In this document: piece by piece, positions 56,215 through 64,000 of the stretch | How the letters are laid out: every line of letters starts with the position of its first letter | Numbering within the stretch: the stretch's first letter is position 1 | Assembly: GCF_013761175.1 (NCBI RefSeq) | Contig: NZ_JACDUR010000004.1 | Coordinates: 496,001-560,000 of the forward strand | Reading direction: 5' to 3' | DNA: 64,000 nucleotides | Origin: Nonomuraea soli | GTDB lineage: Bacteria; Actinomycetota; Actinomycetes; Streptosporangiales; Streptosporangiaceae | Notes under the pieces: model-generated | The model's database searches: none | What the model was told of the DNA's origin: nothing | What the model saw: the letters and a program-made list of their open reading frames with translations, nothing else | Program-made: the position numbers and the translations under genes

Positions 56215-57105
56215 ATGAGGCGGCGTGACACCCGGGCGGCCCTGCTGTTCATCAGCCCGTGGATCATCGGATTCCTGATCTTCACTCTCTGGCCGGTGCT
56301 GTACAGCGGCTACCTCTCGCTGACCGACTACGACGTGATCAACGACCCGAACTTCGTGGGCTTCGACAACTACGCGGCGCTGTTCGAGGATCCCAAGATC
56401 GGGCTCGCCTTCCGCAACACGCTGATCTTCGCCGCGATGTCGGTCCCCGCCCAACTCGTCGTCGCGCTCGCGCTCGCGCTGCTGCTGAACGCCGCGGCGC
56501 GGGCCACCGGCTTCTTCCGCACCGCCTTCTTCCTGCCCAAGATGACCCCGCCGGTGGCGGTCGGGATCCTGTTGCTGATGCTCTTCAACGGTCAGAGCGG
56601 GCTGATCAACAGCGTGCTGGGCGTCTTCGGGATCGACGGGCCCTCCTGGACCACCGATCCCGGCTGGGTCAAGCCCGGGCTGGTGCTGATGAGCCTGTGG
56701 ACCGTCGGGGCCACGGTGATCATCCTGCTGGCGGCGCTGCGTGCCGTACCCCAGGAGCTCTATGACGCGGCTCTGGTCGACGGGGCCGGATGGTGGCGGC
56801 GCACGCTGCGGGTCACCGTGCCGATGATCAGCCCGACGATCTTCTTCGTCGTCGTCGTGGACACCATCGGCGCCCTGCAGTCCTTCACCGAGGCCTACAC
56901 CGCCTTCTTCGGCTCCGGCAACACCACTTACAGCAACGACGCCGCGCTCTTCTATGTGATCTACCTGTTCCAGCAGGCCTTCGAGTTCCTGCACATGGGT
57001 TACGCCTCCGCCATGGCCTGGGTGCTGTTCATCGTGATCATGGCGATCACGGTGGTGCAGGTGCTGGTCTCCAGGCGCTACGTGCACTACGAGGGGCGGC
57101 CATGA
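56215..57105 (+). CDS. ABC sugar permease 3
   Basis: 296 aa, six membrane segments (FISPWIIGFLIFTLWPVLYS at the start), EAA loop LYDAALVDGAGWWRRTLRVTVP near residue 190. UgpA/MalF-like. Works with permease 4. Confidence 0.92.
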   Translation: MRRRDTRAALLFISPWIIGFLIFTLWPVLYSGYLSLTDYDVINDPNFVGFDNYAALFEDPKIGLAFRNTLIFAAMSVPAQLVVALALALLLNAAARATGFFRTAFFLPKMTPPVAVGILLLMLFNGQSGLINSVLGVFGIDGPSWTTDPGWVKPGLVLMSLWTVGATVIILLAALRAVPQELYDAALVDGAGWWRRTLRVTVPMISPTIFFVVVVDTIGALQSFTEAYTAFFGSGNTTYSNDAALFYVIYLFQQAFEFLHMGYASAMAWVLFIVIMAITVVQVLVSRRYVHYEGRP

Positions 57106-57920
57106 GGAAGGCGCTCATCTGGAGCACGCTGGCGCTGCTGTCGGTGGTGTTCATCTATCCGTTCGTCTGGCTGCTCAGCGCCTCCTTCAAGCCCCGCGGA
57201 GAGGTCTTCGACCACAGGCTGATCCCGGAGACCTTCACCTTCGAGAACTACCTGAAGGTCTGGCAGGAGGCCCCGATGGGGCTGTGGATGCTGAACACGG
57301 CCTACGTGACCGTGCTGGCCGCCGTGGCGGTCACCGTCACCAGCGCCATGGTCGCCTGGGGCTTCGCCTACTTCCGCTTCCCCGGACGCAACCTGCTCTT
57401 CGGCGTCGTGCTGGCGACCATGATGCTGCCCGGCGCCGTCACCATGATCCCGACGTACCTCATCTGGAACTCGCTCGGCATGGTCGGCACGCTCACCCCG
57501 CTGTGGGCGCAGAACCTGTTCGGCAGCGCCTTCTACATCTTCCTGCTGCGCCAGTTCTTCCTCGGCCTGCCGCGCGAGCCGTTCGAGGCGGCCAGGGTCG
57601 ACGGGGCGAACAACTGGACGATCTTCTCCCGGATCGCGCTGCCGCTGTGCCGTCCGGCGATCGTGGTGACCTGGCTGTTCGAGTTCCAGGCCGCCTGGAC
57701 CGACCTGATGCGGCCGCTGATCTACCTGCGCGACTCCTCGACCTTCACCGTGCCGCGCGGGCTCAAGGCGCTCCTGGACGCCTACGGGTTCGGCGGCGAG
57801 TGGCACTGGGAGATCGTGATGACCGCCAGCGTCATCACCACCGTGCCGATGATCATCCTGTTCTTCCTCGGGCAGCGTCACTTCGTCAAGGGCATCGCCA
57901 CGACGGGCGGCAAGGGCTGA
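57102..57920 (+). CDS. ABC sugar permease 4
   Basis: 272 aa, UgpE/MalG-like, EAA loop PREPFEAARVDGANNWTIFSRIALP near residue 165 (read in parts). Overlaps permease 3 by 4 bp; last gene of the ABC operon. No third ATPase is present for this second set, so it must use the GlpS/T-like pair or a shared MsiK-type ATPase encoded elsewhere. Confidence 0.92.
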   Translation: MRKALIWSTLALLSVVFIYPFVWLLSASFKPRGEVFDHRLIPETFTFENYLKVWQEAPMGLWMLNTAYVTVLAAVAVTVTSAMVAWGFAYFRFPGRNLLFGVVLATMMLPGAVTMIPTYLIWNSLGMVGTLTPLWAQNLFGSAFYIFLLRQFFLGLPREPFEAARVDGANNWTIFSRIALPLCRPAIVVTWLFEFQAAWTDLMRPLIYLRDSSTFTVPRGLKALLDAYGFGGEWHWEIVMTASVITTVPMIILFFLGQRHFVKGIATTGGKG

Positions 57921-57957
57921 TCCGGGGCCTACACCCTCCTGGGGTAAGGTACCTGCC

Positions 57958-58242
57958 GTGCCCGTTCGACTCGTGCTCCTGATCGCCCTCACGCTGGGCC
58001 TCGGCGGCATGCACACGATCGGGCACGTCTCGCCGGAACACTGCCACAGCGTCTCCGCCGACCACCGGCCCGACCCCTCGTCGGTGTGCGTCGCCGTCGC
58101 CGCCTCGCCCGTCGTTCTGGTGGCCGTCCTCGGAGGGGCCCTGCCGCCCGTGCCCCTGCCCCTCGCCCTGCCGTACGGCATGCGGCCGCCGGCCGAACCG
58201 GTCGCCCGCCCGCCGCCGCGCACCACGGTCCTTCGTCAGTAG
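57958..58242 (+). CDS. Small DUF6153-like exported/membrane protein
   Basis: 94 aa: hydrophobic N-terminal segment with LGGMHTIGH, a Cys pair region (HCHSVSADH...SSVC) and a second hydrophobic stretch. Resembles DUF6153 proteins encoded before DUF305 genes (family name from memory). The His/Cys content may bind metal. GTG follows TAAGGT (57945-57950) by 7 nt and lacks a ribosome site, so the mRNA is probably leaderless. Confidence 0.75.
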   Translation: MPVRLVLLIALTLGLGGMHTIGHVSPEHCHSVSADHRPDPSSVCVAVAASPVVLVAVLGGALPPVPLPLALPYGMRPPAEPVARPPPRTTVLRQ

Positions 58243-58291
58243 GCCGGATCCCGCCTCCGGACCCATCCAGACGAAGACACCAAGGAGCACG

Positions 58292-58858
58292 ATGTTCAAG
58301 CGCACGATCGTCGCCGTGGCGGGAGCGCTGGCGCTGGCCGCCTGCGGAAACACCTCGACCACCGTGACCCCGGCGACCCCGGCGTCCTCGCCCGCCGCGA
58401 GCGCCGCGTCGTTCAACGACGCGGACGTGATGTTCGCGCAGATGATGATCCCGCACCACCGGCAGGCCGTGCGGATGGCCGATCTGGCCGCCACCCGGGC
58501 GGCCGACCCCGAGATCAAGGAGCTCGCCGGCAGGATCAAGGCCGCGCAGGACCCCGAGATCACCACCCTGACGGGGTGGCTGACCGCATGGGGCGAGCCC
58601 GTCGAGGCGCCGATGCACCACGGCATGCCGGGCATGCTGTCCGACGACGACATGGCCAGGCTGGGCGCGGCCCAGGGCGCCGCGTTCGACAGGCTCTTCG
58701 CCGAGCAGATGATCGCCCACCACGAGGGAGCGATCGAGATGGCCGAGACCGAACGGTCCGACGGCCGTGATCCCGCCGCGAAGGCGCTGGCCAAGGAGAT
58801 CGCCGAGGCGCAGAAGGCCGAGGTCGCGCAGCTCAGGAAGATCCTCGAACGGATCTGA
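58292..58858 (+). CDS. DUF305 lipoprotein
   Basis: 188 aa with lipobox LAAC near residue 17, a Thr/Ala/Pro spacer and a helical DUF305 domain with paired motifs FAQMMIPHHRQAVRMA and FAEQMIAHHEGAIEMAE, plus MHHGMPGM. The His/Met content suggests Cu or other metal binding at the cell surface. Followed by a strong terminator. Confidence 0.92.
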   Translation: MFKRTIVAVAGALALAACGNTSTTVTPATPASSPAASAASFNDADVMFAQMMIPHHRQAVRMADLAATRAADPEIKELAGRIKAAQDPEITTLTGWLTAWGEPVEAPMHHGMPGMLSDDDMARLGAAQGAAFDRLFAEQMIAHHEGAIEMAETERSDGRDPAAKALAKEIAEAQKAEVAQLRKILERI

Positions 58859-58864
58859 CGGAGC

Positions 58865-58905
58865 GAAGGGCACACCGGGCTAAGGTGTGCCCTTCAAATT
58901 TTTTC
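58865..58905 (+). terminator. Rho-independent terminator after the DUF305 gene
   Basis: Perfect 12-bp stem GAAGGGCACACC / GGTGTGCCCTTC around a 7-nt loop, followed by AAATTTTTT. The clearest terminator of the window. Confidence 0.95.
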
Positions 58906-58973
58906 GCCACATGTGTCGAGGAAGCGTGAGCGGCTTCGACCTGTTGGTGGAAGGCACGGAAAGGAAAGTAATC

Positions 58974-60263
58974 ATGAGTGTTGATGTCATTCGTCCCGGT
59001 GACCCGTCCTACGAGCAGGTCTCCGGTTCGTTCGCCCACAGCGGCAGCCCCGCGCACGTGTTCCTGCCGCGTTCCGCCGCCGAGGTCGCCGAGGCCGTCG
59101 GCTTCGCGCGTGACGGCGGCCTGGAGTTGTCGGTGCGCAGCGGCGGCCACCACGGCGCCGGCTACGCCACCAACGACGGTGGTGTGATCATCGATCTGTC
59201 CCGGCTGAACACGATCGAGGTCGACGGCGACCGGGTGGTCATCGAGCCGGGCGCGCACTGGCACCAGGTGGCCGAGACGCTGGCGCCGTACGGCCTGGCC
59301 CTCTCCTCCGGCGACACCCGCTCGGTCGGGGTCGGCGGGTTGCTGGTCGGCGGCGGCATCGGATGGCTGGTGCGCAAGTACGGCCTGACGATCGACCACG
59401 TGACGGCCGTCGAGGTGGTGACGGCCTCGGGCGAGATCCTGCGGGCCTCCGAGGCGGAGAACGCCGACCTGTTCTGGGCCGTGCGCGGCGGCGGTGGCCA
59501 GGCCGGGATCGTGGTGAGGTTCGAGCTGGTCGTCCCGCGGGAGACGCTCGTCACCTTCGCGCGCTACACCTACGCGGCCGACGACATCGCCTCGGTGCTG
59601 AAGACCTGGCGCGACGTGATGCGCACGGCCGACGAGGGGCTCACCTCGACGGCCTCGATCTTCCCCGCCTTCGGCCCCGACGGATCGCCGTCGCTGTCGA
59701 TCGCCGCCGCCTACGCGGGCGACGACCACTCCGGCGTCGAGGTCCTGGCCGGGCTCGGGGAACTGGTCGACAAGGAGGTCAAGGTCGTGCCGTACGCGGA
59801 GGTGCTGGAGGAGGCGGGCCTGCCGCCCGGCTGGCAGCCGATCGTGCGCAACCGCCTGTCGCCCGACCTGTCCGACGCGGCCATCGACACGCTGGCCGCG
59901 GCGCAGGTCCCGCTCATGTACCGCGAGGTCCGATTCATCGGCGGCGCGCTGAACCGCGTGGCGCCCGAGGCCACGGCCTTCGCGCACCGGGACGCCGAGG
60001 TCATGATCTCCACGGTGCTCCTGGGCGCCCCGGAGGACCACCCGGCACGGCTGGAGGCCTTCGAGGAGCTCTGGGCCGGCCTGCGCCCGCACGTGAAGGG
60101 CGCGTACGGCAACTTCATCACCCACCCGGACGCCGACGACGTCGCCGAGGTCTACCCGGCCGCGACCGCGGAACGCCTGGCGGCCGTCAAGCGCGCCCAC
60201 GACCCGGGCGGCCTGTTCAGCCGCAACCTGCCCATCACGGCAGGCGCAGTTCCTCGGGACTGA
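58974..60263 (+). CDS. FAD-binding oxidoreductase, berberine-bridge (PCMH) type
   Basis: 429 aa. FAD motifs RSGGHHGAGYATNDGG (His for covalent link, near residue 50), VGVGGLLVGGGIGWLVRKYGLTID and WAVRGGGGQAGIVV; BBE-type C-terminus HDPGGLFSRN. The second Cys-link position reads Thr (SGDTRSVG), so FAD is probably attached only to His. ATG 58974 is preceded by AAGGAAA and chosen over upstream starts. The 3' end overlaps the convergent CoA-transferase gene by 29 bp. Substrate unknown. Confidence 0.93.
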   Translation: MSVDVIRPGDPSYEQVSGSFAHSGSPAHVFLPRSAAEVAEAVGFARDGGLELSVRSGGHHGAGYATNDGGVIIDLSRLNTIEVDGDRVVIEPGAHWHQVAETLAPYGLALSSGDTRSVGVGGLLVGGGIGWLVRKYGLTIDHVTAVEVVTASGEILRASEAENADLFWAVRGGGGQAGIVVRFELVVPRETLVTFARYTYAADDIASVLKTWRDVMRTADEGLTSTASIFPAFGPDGSPSLSIAAAYAGDDHSGVEVLAGLGELVDKEVKVVPYAEVLEEAGLPPGWQPIVRNRLSPDLSDAAIDTLAAAQVPLMYREVRFIGGALNRVAPEATAFAHRDAEVMISTVLLGAPEDHPARLEAFEELWAGLRPHVKGAYGNFITHPDADDVAEVYPAATAERLAAVKRAHDPGGLFSRNLPITAGAVPRD

Positions 60264-60843
60264 CCCCGGGGGCCGTCTCGACGAGCGACAGACCGTCGCC
60301 GGTGACGTCCACCACGCACAGATTCGTGATCACGCGGTGGACGCACCGGCGGCCGGTCAGCGGCAGGTCGCACTCGGCGACCAGCTTGGGAGCGCCGTCC
60401 TTGGCGGTGTGCTCCATCACGACGATCACCCGGCGGGCGCCGTGGATCAGGTCCATGGCCCCGCCCATGCCCTTGACCAGCTTGCCGGGCACCATCCAGT
60501 TGGCCAGGTCGCCGTGTCGCGACACCTGCATCGCGCCGAGCACCGCCACGTCGATGTGGCCGCCGCGAATCATCCCGAACGACAACGCGGAGTCGAAGTA
60601 GCTGGCCCCCGGCACGACCGTCACGGTCTCCTTGCCGGCGTTGATCAGGTCGGGGTCGACGTCCTGCCTGGCCGGGTAGGGGCCCACGCCGAGCACGCCG
60701 TTCTCGGAGTGAAGCCAGACGCCGACGCCAGGAGGCAGGAACTCGGGGATGCGCGTCGGCAGCCCGATGCCCAGGTTGACGTAGTCGCCGTCACGCAGCT
60801 CGGCCGCCGCGCGGGCGAGCATCTCATCGCGGGTCCACGGCAT
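60235..60843 (-). CDS. 3-oxoacid CoA-transferase subunit B
   Basis: 202 aa. VNLGIGLPTRIPEFLP, SENGVLGVGPYP with the catalytic Glu (about residue 47), SFGMIRGGHIDVAVLGAMQVS and MVPGKLVKGMGGAMDL are diagnostic. Transfers CoA from succinyl-CoA to acetoacetate or to 3-oxoadipate (ScoB/PcaJ/AtoA group). ATG overlaps the subunit A stop (ATGA). Confidence 0.95.
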   Translation of the reverse strand: MPWTRDEMLARAAAELRDGDYVNLGIGLPTRIPEFLPPGVGVWLHSENGVLGVGPYPARQDVDPDLINAGKETVTVVPGASYFDSALSFGMIRGGHIDVAVLGAMQVSRHGDLANWMVPGKLVKGMGGAMDLIHGARRVIVVMEHTAKDGAPKLVAECDLPLTGRRCVHRVITNLCVVDVTGDGLSLVETAPGVSPEELRLP

Positions 60844-61571
60844 CAGGCACGCACCGTCAACTTCTCGATGCCCTTCTGTACGGCTTGCGCGGGCGTCAGC
60901 ACCACCACCCGCTGGACGAACACACCCGGCAGGTGCACCTCGTCGGGATCCAGCTCGGTCAGCTCCTCGACCTCGGCGATGGTGACCTTGCCCGCCATGG
61001 CGGCGAGCGGGTTGAAGTTCCTGGCGGACTTGTTGAAGACCAGGTTCCCGTGGCGATCGGCCCTGGCCGCGCGCACCAAGGCGTAGTCGGTGGTGATGGC
61101 GCGCTCCAGCACGTACTCCCTGCCGTCGAACCGCCTGACCTCCTTCGGCTCCGACAACCCGGTGCCCATCGGCATGCCGCCCTCGGCCACCTGGGTGCCG
61201 ACGCCCGCCGGGGTGTAGAAGGCCGGGATGCCGCACCCGCCGGCCCTGAGCCGCTCGGCCAGGCTGCCCTGGGGGACCAGTTCGACCTCCAGCTCGCCGG
61301 CGAGCAGGAGGCGGGCGAACTCCTTGTTCTCGCCGATGTAGGAGGCGGTCACCCGGGAGATGCGCCCCTCGGCCAGGAGCACGCCCAGCCCTCCGCCGTC
61401 GACGCCGCAGTTGTTCGAGACCACCGCCAGATCCCGCACGTTCCTGTCATGCAGTGCCTGGATCAGGACCGTCGGCACGCCGCTGAGGCCGAAACCGCCC
61501 ACCGCGAACGACGTGCCGTCCCGCACGTCCGCCACCGCCTCGGCCGCGGAGGCCACCACCTTGTCAGTCAC
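60843..61571 (-). CDS. 3-oxoacid CoA-transferase subunit A
   Basis: 242 aa. Start MTDKVVASAAEAVADVRDG, VGGFGLSGVP, SNNCGVDGGGLG, YIGENKEF and FNKSARNFNPLAAMAG are typical (ScoA/PcaI group). GTG 61571 is supported by a promoter on the minus strand: -35 TTGACT (61602-61607), 18-bp spacer and -10 CACTAT ending 6 nt before GTG, i.e. a leaderless mRNA. The -10 lies in a GTTC-N7-GAAC palindrome, so a repressor should block it. Confidence 0.93.
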   Translation of the reverse strand: MTDKVVASAAEAVADVRDGTSFAVGGFGLSGVPTVLIQALHDRNVRDLAVVSNNCGVDGGGLGVLLAEGRISRVTASYIGENKEFARLLLAGELEVELVPQGSLAERLRAGGCGIPAFYTPAGVGTQVAEGGMPMGTGLSEPKEVRRFDGREYVLERAITTDYALVRAARADRHGNLVFNKSARNFNPLAAMAGKVTIAEVEELTELDPDEVHLPGVFVQRVVVLTPAQAVQKGIEKLTVRA

Positions 61572-61587
61572 GTTCGTATAGTGAACG
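61571..61587. promoter_or_regulatory. 17-bp operator-like palindrome 1 at the CoA-transferase promoter
   Basis: CGTTCGTATAGTGAACG, overlapping the -10 region of the subunit A promoter. It shares GTTC-N7-GAAC with the site at 61626. Confidence 0.7.
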
Positions 61588-61625
61588 AAGGGTGCAGTAT
61601 CAGTCAATTTCCCCAGATAGTGGAT

Positions 61626-61642
61626 CGTTCTCTATAAGAACG
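61626..61642. promoter_or_regulatory. 17-bp operator-like palindrome 2
   Basis: CGTTCTCTATAAGAACG, 55 bp from site 1 centre to centre and 50 bp before the HTH gene at 61692. Such GTTC/GAAC sites resemble IclR-family (PcaR-like) operators. Confidence 0.65.
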
Positions 61643-61691
61643 AATGTGCGCGATGCGGCTTTGGTCGAGCGGGCGGTAGGCTCCTGCGACT

Positions 61692-62417
61692 ATGGAGCAC
61701 GCCGAGCTTTTGGACCGCGTACGCGAGCTGCGCGGCGAGGGGAAATCGCCCAAGCAGATCGCCAGGGCGCTGGGTCTGTCACCCGCCGCCGTCGCCCCTC
61801 TCGTCAGGGAGGTGGCCGCCGCTGCCGCCCAGCGCGAGCCCGGCGAGGCCGAGCTGCTCGGCTGCTGGATGAACTCGGGGTGGAGCGCCGGGCTGGCCTT
61901 CGACGCCTCGCGCGGCTGGAGCGACGACGCGCCCGACGACACCTCGGCCGCGGGCATGGTCAGCGTCCTGGTGGCGCGCAGGCACGGCTACGACAAGGTC
62001 TCCGTCTGCGGCTACCTGGCCGACGTGTACTGCCTCGGCGTCAGGAACGCCATGGGGCCGGAGATCATGGACGAGCGCGAGCTCAGCAAGTACCGGCAGT
62101 TCTTCTTCGGGGAGTACGCCGGGTGGCAGGCCGTCCCTCTGGAACTGGCCAGGCAGGTCGTGATGGGCTCCGTGGAGTACGCCAGGGGGCTGGGGTTCGA
62201 ACCGCTCAGGTTCGACGAGGCCCAGGGGCATCTCGGGGAGTGGGAGATCCCGTCGGCGATCACCTTCGGGCGGAACGGCAGGCCGTTCTACGCGGCCGTG
62301 GCGGACGACGAGGCCAGGAAGATCGTCAGAGTGCTGGAGAAGTCGCTAGGGGCCGGGAACTTCGACTACGAGGTCGAGTCGGCGGACGGTGCGTCGCTGT
62401 GGGGGCGGGTGGTCTAG
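61692..62417 (+). CDS. HTH-domain protein of unknown function
   Basis: 241 aa. A short N-terminal HTH (LLDRVRELRGEGKSPKQIARALGLSPAAV, read in parts) is followed by a globular domain with LGCWMNSGWSAGL, YDKVSVCGYLADVYCLGVRNAMGP, FFFGEYAGWQAVPLELARQVVMG and GRPFYAAVADDEARKIV. I do not recognise the family of the C-terminal domain. TAGGCT (61677-61682) ends 9 nt before the ATG. Shares the operator region with the CoA-transferase genes, so it may be co-regulated. Confidence 0.85.
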   Translation: MEHAELLDRVRELRGEGKSPKQIARALGLSPAAVAPLVREVAAAAAQREPGEAELLGCWMNSGWSAGLAFDASRGWSDDAPDDTSAAGMVSVLVARRHGYDKVSVCGYLADVYCLGVRNAMGPEIMDERELSKYRQFFFGEYAGWQAVPLELARQVVMGSVEYARGLGFEPLRFDEAQGHLGEWEIPSAITFGRNGRPFYAAVADDEARKIVRVLEKSLGAGNFDYEVESADGASLWGRVV

Positions 62418-62429
62418 CCTGCCCCCGGG

Positions 62430-62564
62430 TCAGCGGGCGTTGCGGCGGTCGGTGGCCGGGCGGCGGACGATGGCGCGGACGCGGGTCTGGCGGCGCCTGC
62501 GGGTGCGCCCGCGGCCGTCGTCGTCGGTGTCGGGTGCGATGATCTCTGCGAACCAGGGGTGCAT
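62430..62564 (-). CDS. Small Arg-rich protein (44 aa)
   Basis: Start ATG 62564 with AAGGAG 8 nt upstream; reads MHPWFAEIIAPDTDDDGRG and then a strongly basic Arg-rich tail ending TDRRNAR. Too short for usual ORF cut-offs but with an ideal ribosome site. It follows the 82-aa gene on the same strand by 75 bp. Possibly a nucleic-acid-binding or signalling micro-protein; no family recognised. Confidence 0.6.
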   Translation of the reverse strand: MHPWFAEIIAPDTDDDGRGRTRRRRQTRVRAIVRRPATDRRNAR

Positions 62565-62639
62565 GGCGGTTGCTCCTTCGCTGCTCATGCGCGGTGCTCG
62601 TGCGCGTGTGCGGTGTGGTGCGAGGGCGGTGTGCGTGGC

Positions 62640-62888
62640 TCAGGCGGCCAGGCGCAGGGCGGGAGCGCCGGCCGGGTAGGCCATGGCGACGGCCCGCAGG
62701 GCCCAGCGCATCCGGGTGACGTAGGACTCGGGGTGGTCGCCCGCTTCCTGGGCGACGTAGGCGGCACAGGCCTCGGCGTCGCATGCGCAGGTCTCGATGG
62801 CCGCCCGCACCCGCTCGGGGGTCAGGTCGGTCGAGGGCTGCAGCGGCGAGGCGAACAGAACTTGGGCCAGATCGGACGTGGTGCTCAT
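62640..62888 (-). CDS. Small Cys-containing hypothetical protein (82 aa)
   Basis: ATG 62888 with GAGGAGG 6 nt upstream. Helical acidic protein with a Cys cluster in ETCACDAEACAAYVAQ (about residues 31-46), which could bind a metal, and RMRWALRAVAMAYPAG near the end. Not a WhiB protein (wrong Cys spacing, no G(V/I)WGG). Likely first gene of a two-gene unit with the 44-aa gene. Function unknown. Confidence 0.75.
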   Translation of the reverse strand: MSTTSDLAQVLFASPLQPSTDLTPERVRAAIETCACDAEACAAYVAQEAGDHPESYVTRMRWALRAVAMAYPAGAPALRLAA

Positions 62889-63131
62889 CGCGGGCCTCCT
62901 CGTTGGTTGCTTCACCAGTACAGACCGGTGTGCGCCGACAAACTCATCGTTCGCCGCCAAGGAATTTCCGACATCCGTGCTTGACCCTGATTGTCCACTG
63001 AGCGGACTCCGGGATGACCCCTACAGGTACCCCAGACCTTGCTCCGACATATGTTACGAAACAGCCACCCCGGCGAGGCGATGACTTTTCGCCGCCCCGA
63101 CCGTCTACAAAAGCAGGAAGGGGGTGAGGTG

Positions 63132-63707
63132 ATGACGGGTGGACTGGCGCTGCTTGAGCGCGCCATCTCCTACACGCTGGGCAGCCTGGTCCTGGTGACC
63201 CCGCAGGCGCTCGACCGGCCGACGCCCTGCTCGGCGTGGGACCTGCGGGCCTTGCTGGCGCACATGGACGACTCGCTCGCGGCCTTGTTCGAGGCCGCCG
63301 ACCTGGGCGAGGTGGAGTACGACCCGGCTCCGGTGGGCCGGCACCGGGCTTCGCAGGCCGTGGGCGACCCGGTGGCGAGCCTGCGGTTGCGGGCCTGCCG
63401 CCTGATCGGCGCCTGGACGTGGGCGGGCGAGGAGGGCGTCGTCACGGTCGGCGGGTGCCCGCTGACCGCGATGACCGTGGCGGGAGTCGGGGCGATCGAG
63501 GTCGCGGTGCACGGCTGGGACGTGGCCATGGCCTGCGGCCAGAACCGGCCGATACCGGGACCGCTGGCGACGGAACTGATGGAACTGGCGCCGGTGCTGA
63601 TCGACGACGACGACCGGCCGGTGCGGTTCGCCGCGCGGGTCCCCGTCGGCCCGGCGGCCACGCCGGGCGAGCGGCTGCTGGCCTACCTGGGCCGCGCCGC
63701 CCGCTGA
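63132..63707 (+). CDS. TIGR03086-type DinB/mycothiol-dependent maleylpyruvate isomerase-like protein
   Basis: 191 aa. The N-terminal TPCSAWDLRALLAHM provides one metal-ligand His and the later VAVHGWDVAMACGQ a second, as in actinobacterial DinB-like MDMPI/TIGR03086 proteins, which use mycothiol or act as thiol transferases. ATG 63132 follows GGAAGGGGGTGAGGTG; upstream in-frame starts (to 63039) give no extra conserved sequence. Target reaction unknown. Confidence 0.85.
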   Translation: MTGGLALLERAISYTLGSLVLVTPQALDRPTPCSAWDLRALLAHMDDSLAALFEAADLGEVEYDPAPVGRHRASQAVGDPVASLRLRACRLIGAWTWAGEEGVVTVGGCPLTAMTVAGVGAIEVAVHGWDVAMACGQNRPIPGPLATELMELAPVLIDDDDRPVRFAARVPVGPAATPGERLLAYLGRAAR

Positions 63708-63760
63708 GCGTCCGCCTCCGGGCGGGCGCTCGTGCACCGGACCGTTGACGGCCCGACTAT

Positions 63761-63779
63761 ACTCGGTATTATACCGAGT
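63761..63779. promoter_or_regulatory. PadR operator palindrome and leaderless promoter
   Basis: ACTCGGTAT-T-ATACCGAGT, 9-bp perfect arms, directly before the ATG. It covers a -10 TATTAT (63767-63772) that lies 16 bp after a -35 TTGACG (63745-63750) and 7 nt before the start, so bound PadR would shut off its own promoter. Confidence 0.8.
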
Positions 63780-64000
63780 ATGAGCATCCGCCACGCCCTG
63801 CTCGCCCTGCTCAGCGAGGGCCCCAAGTACGGCCTGCAGCTGCGCCAGGAGTTCGAGGCGCGCACGGGCGAGGTGTGGCCGCTCAACGTCGGCCAGGTCT
63901 ACACGACCCTGCAGCGCCTCGACCGCGACGGCCTGGTCGCGTCCGGCCAGGCCGCGGGGGAGGGCCTGCAGAACGTCTACCAGCTCACGGATTCAGGCCG
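63780..64000 (+). CDS. PadR-family transcriptional regulator (3' truncated by window end)
   Basis: The first 73 residues show the PadR winged helix: MSIRHALLALLSEGPKYGLQL, VWPLNVGQVYTTLQRLDRDGLV and YQLTDSG. The rest is beyond the window. Autoregulation is likely from the palindrome over its promoter. PadR targets are usually an adjacent transporter, not visible here. Confidence 0.93.
   Translation, partial: MSIRHALLALLSEGPKYGLQLRQEFEARTGEVWPLNVGQVYTTLQRLDRDGLVASGQAAGEGLQNVYQLTDSG

Noticed and set aside
60234..61236. 333-aa single-chain CoA-transferase frame
   Set aside because: The N-terminal third is an out-of-frame shadow of subunit A; subunit B starts at 60843 with an ATGA overlap.

Overview
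The window is very GC-rich DNA with GTG/TTG starts, dense stop/start-overlap operons, LAL, ECF, SpoIIE/STAS and PucR-type regulators, an F420/PPOX-type enzyme and a mycothiol-type DinB fold protein. This points to a filamentous actinomycete, most likely of the Streptosporangiales (Nonomuraea-like). The lineage is inferred from style and gene content, not from a marker gene. The sequence looks like an ordinary chromosomal interior: one tRNA, no rRNA, no insertion sequence, no phage and no CRISPR array were seen.

Layout. 1-2940: 3' part of a histidine kinase fused to a polytopic membrane domain. 2974-7176: operon for D-amino-acid use (N-acyl-D-amino-acid deacylase, PLP deaminase/aldolase, RidA, unknown TIM-barrel-like protein). 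7169-12569: esterase lipoprotein, LysE exporter, LAL regulator, a gene-free repeat-rich stretch and a single-domain response regulator. 12685-12823: tRNA-Arg(CCG) followed by a perfect 23-bp inverted repeat. 12843-19338: TerD-like protein, a structured intergenic element, and a SWIM-finger/DUF6493-type pair. 19359-22105: PPOX protein, flavin oxidase, AraC regulator. 22184-25694: SpoIIE phosphatase, B12-binding protein and two STAS proteins. 25802-31232: DUF6461-like protein, Vms1/VLRF1-like release factor divergent to a Clp ATPase, and a propeller lipoprotein.

31229-37012: a DeoR regulator followed by a twice-frameshifted secreted protein gene, divergent to a sugar catabolic operon (two FGGY kinases, histidine phosphatase, 2-hydroxyacid dehydrogenase). 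37016-42461: a MFS/TetR operon, secreted hydrolase, PucR regulator and carboxylesterase; four CGATCGATCG-type palindromes mark a small TetR regulon. 42546-43789: SigE-family sigma factor and a coupled membrane protein. 43907-46771: a second SpoIIE / B12-binding / STAS cassette. 46768-48870: RecD2 helicase. 48917-57920: nine-gene ABC transport operon, of which the first six match the glycerol/polyol GlpSTPQ-DUF2160-GlpV layout, with a second binding protein and two more permeases after it. 57958-58858: DUF6153-like and DUF305 proteins. 58974-61571: flavin oxidase and a two-subunit CoA-transferase under a paired GTTC-N7-GAAC operator. 61692-64000: HTH protein, two small genes, a TIGR03086-type protein and the start of a PadR regulator with its palindrome.

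The most notable system is the pair of SpoIIE-phosphatase / cobalamin-binding / STAS cassettes. Both cobalamin proteins carry the W-x9-EH motif known from CarH-type adenosylcobalamin photoreceptors, here placed in a partner-switching (anti-anti-sigma) setting instead of on a DNA-binding protein. No anti-sigma kinase or cognate sigma factor of that type is present in the window.
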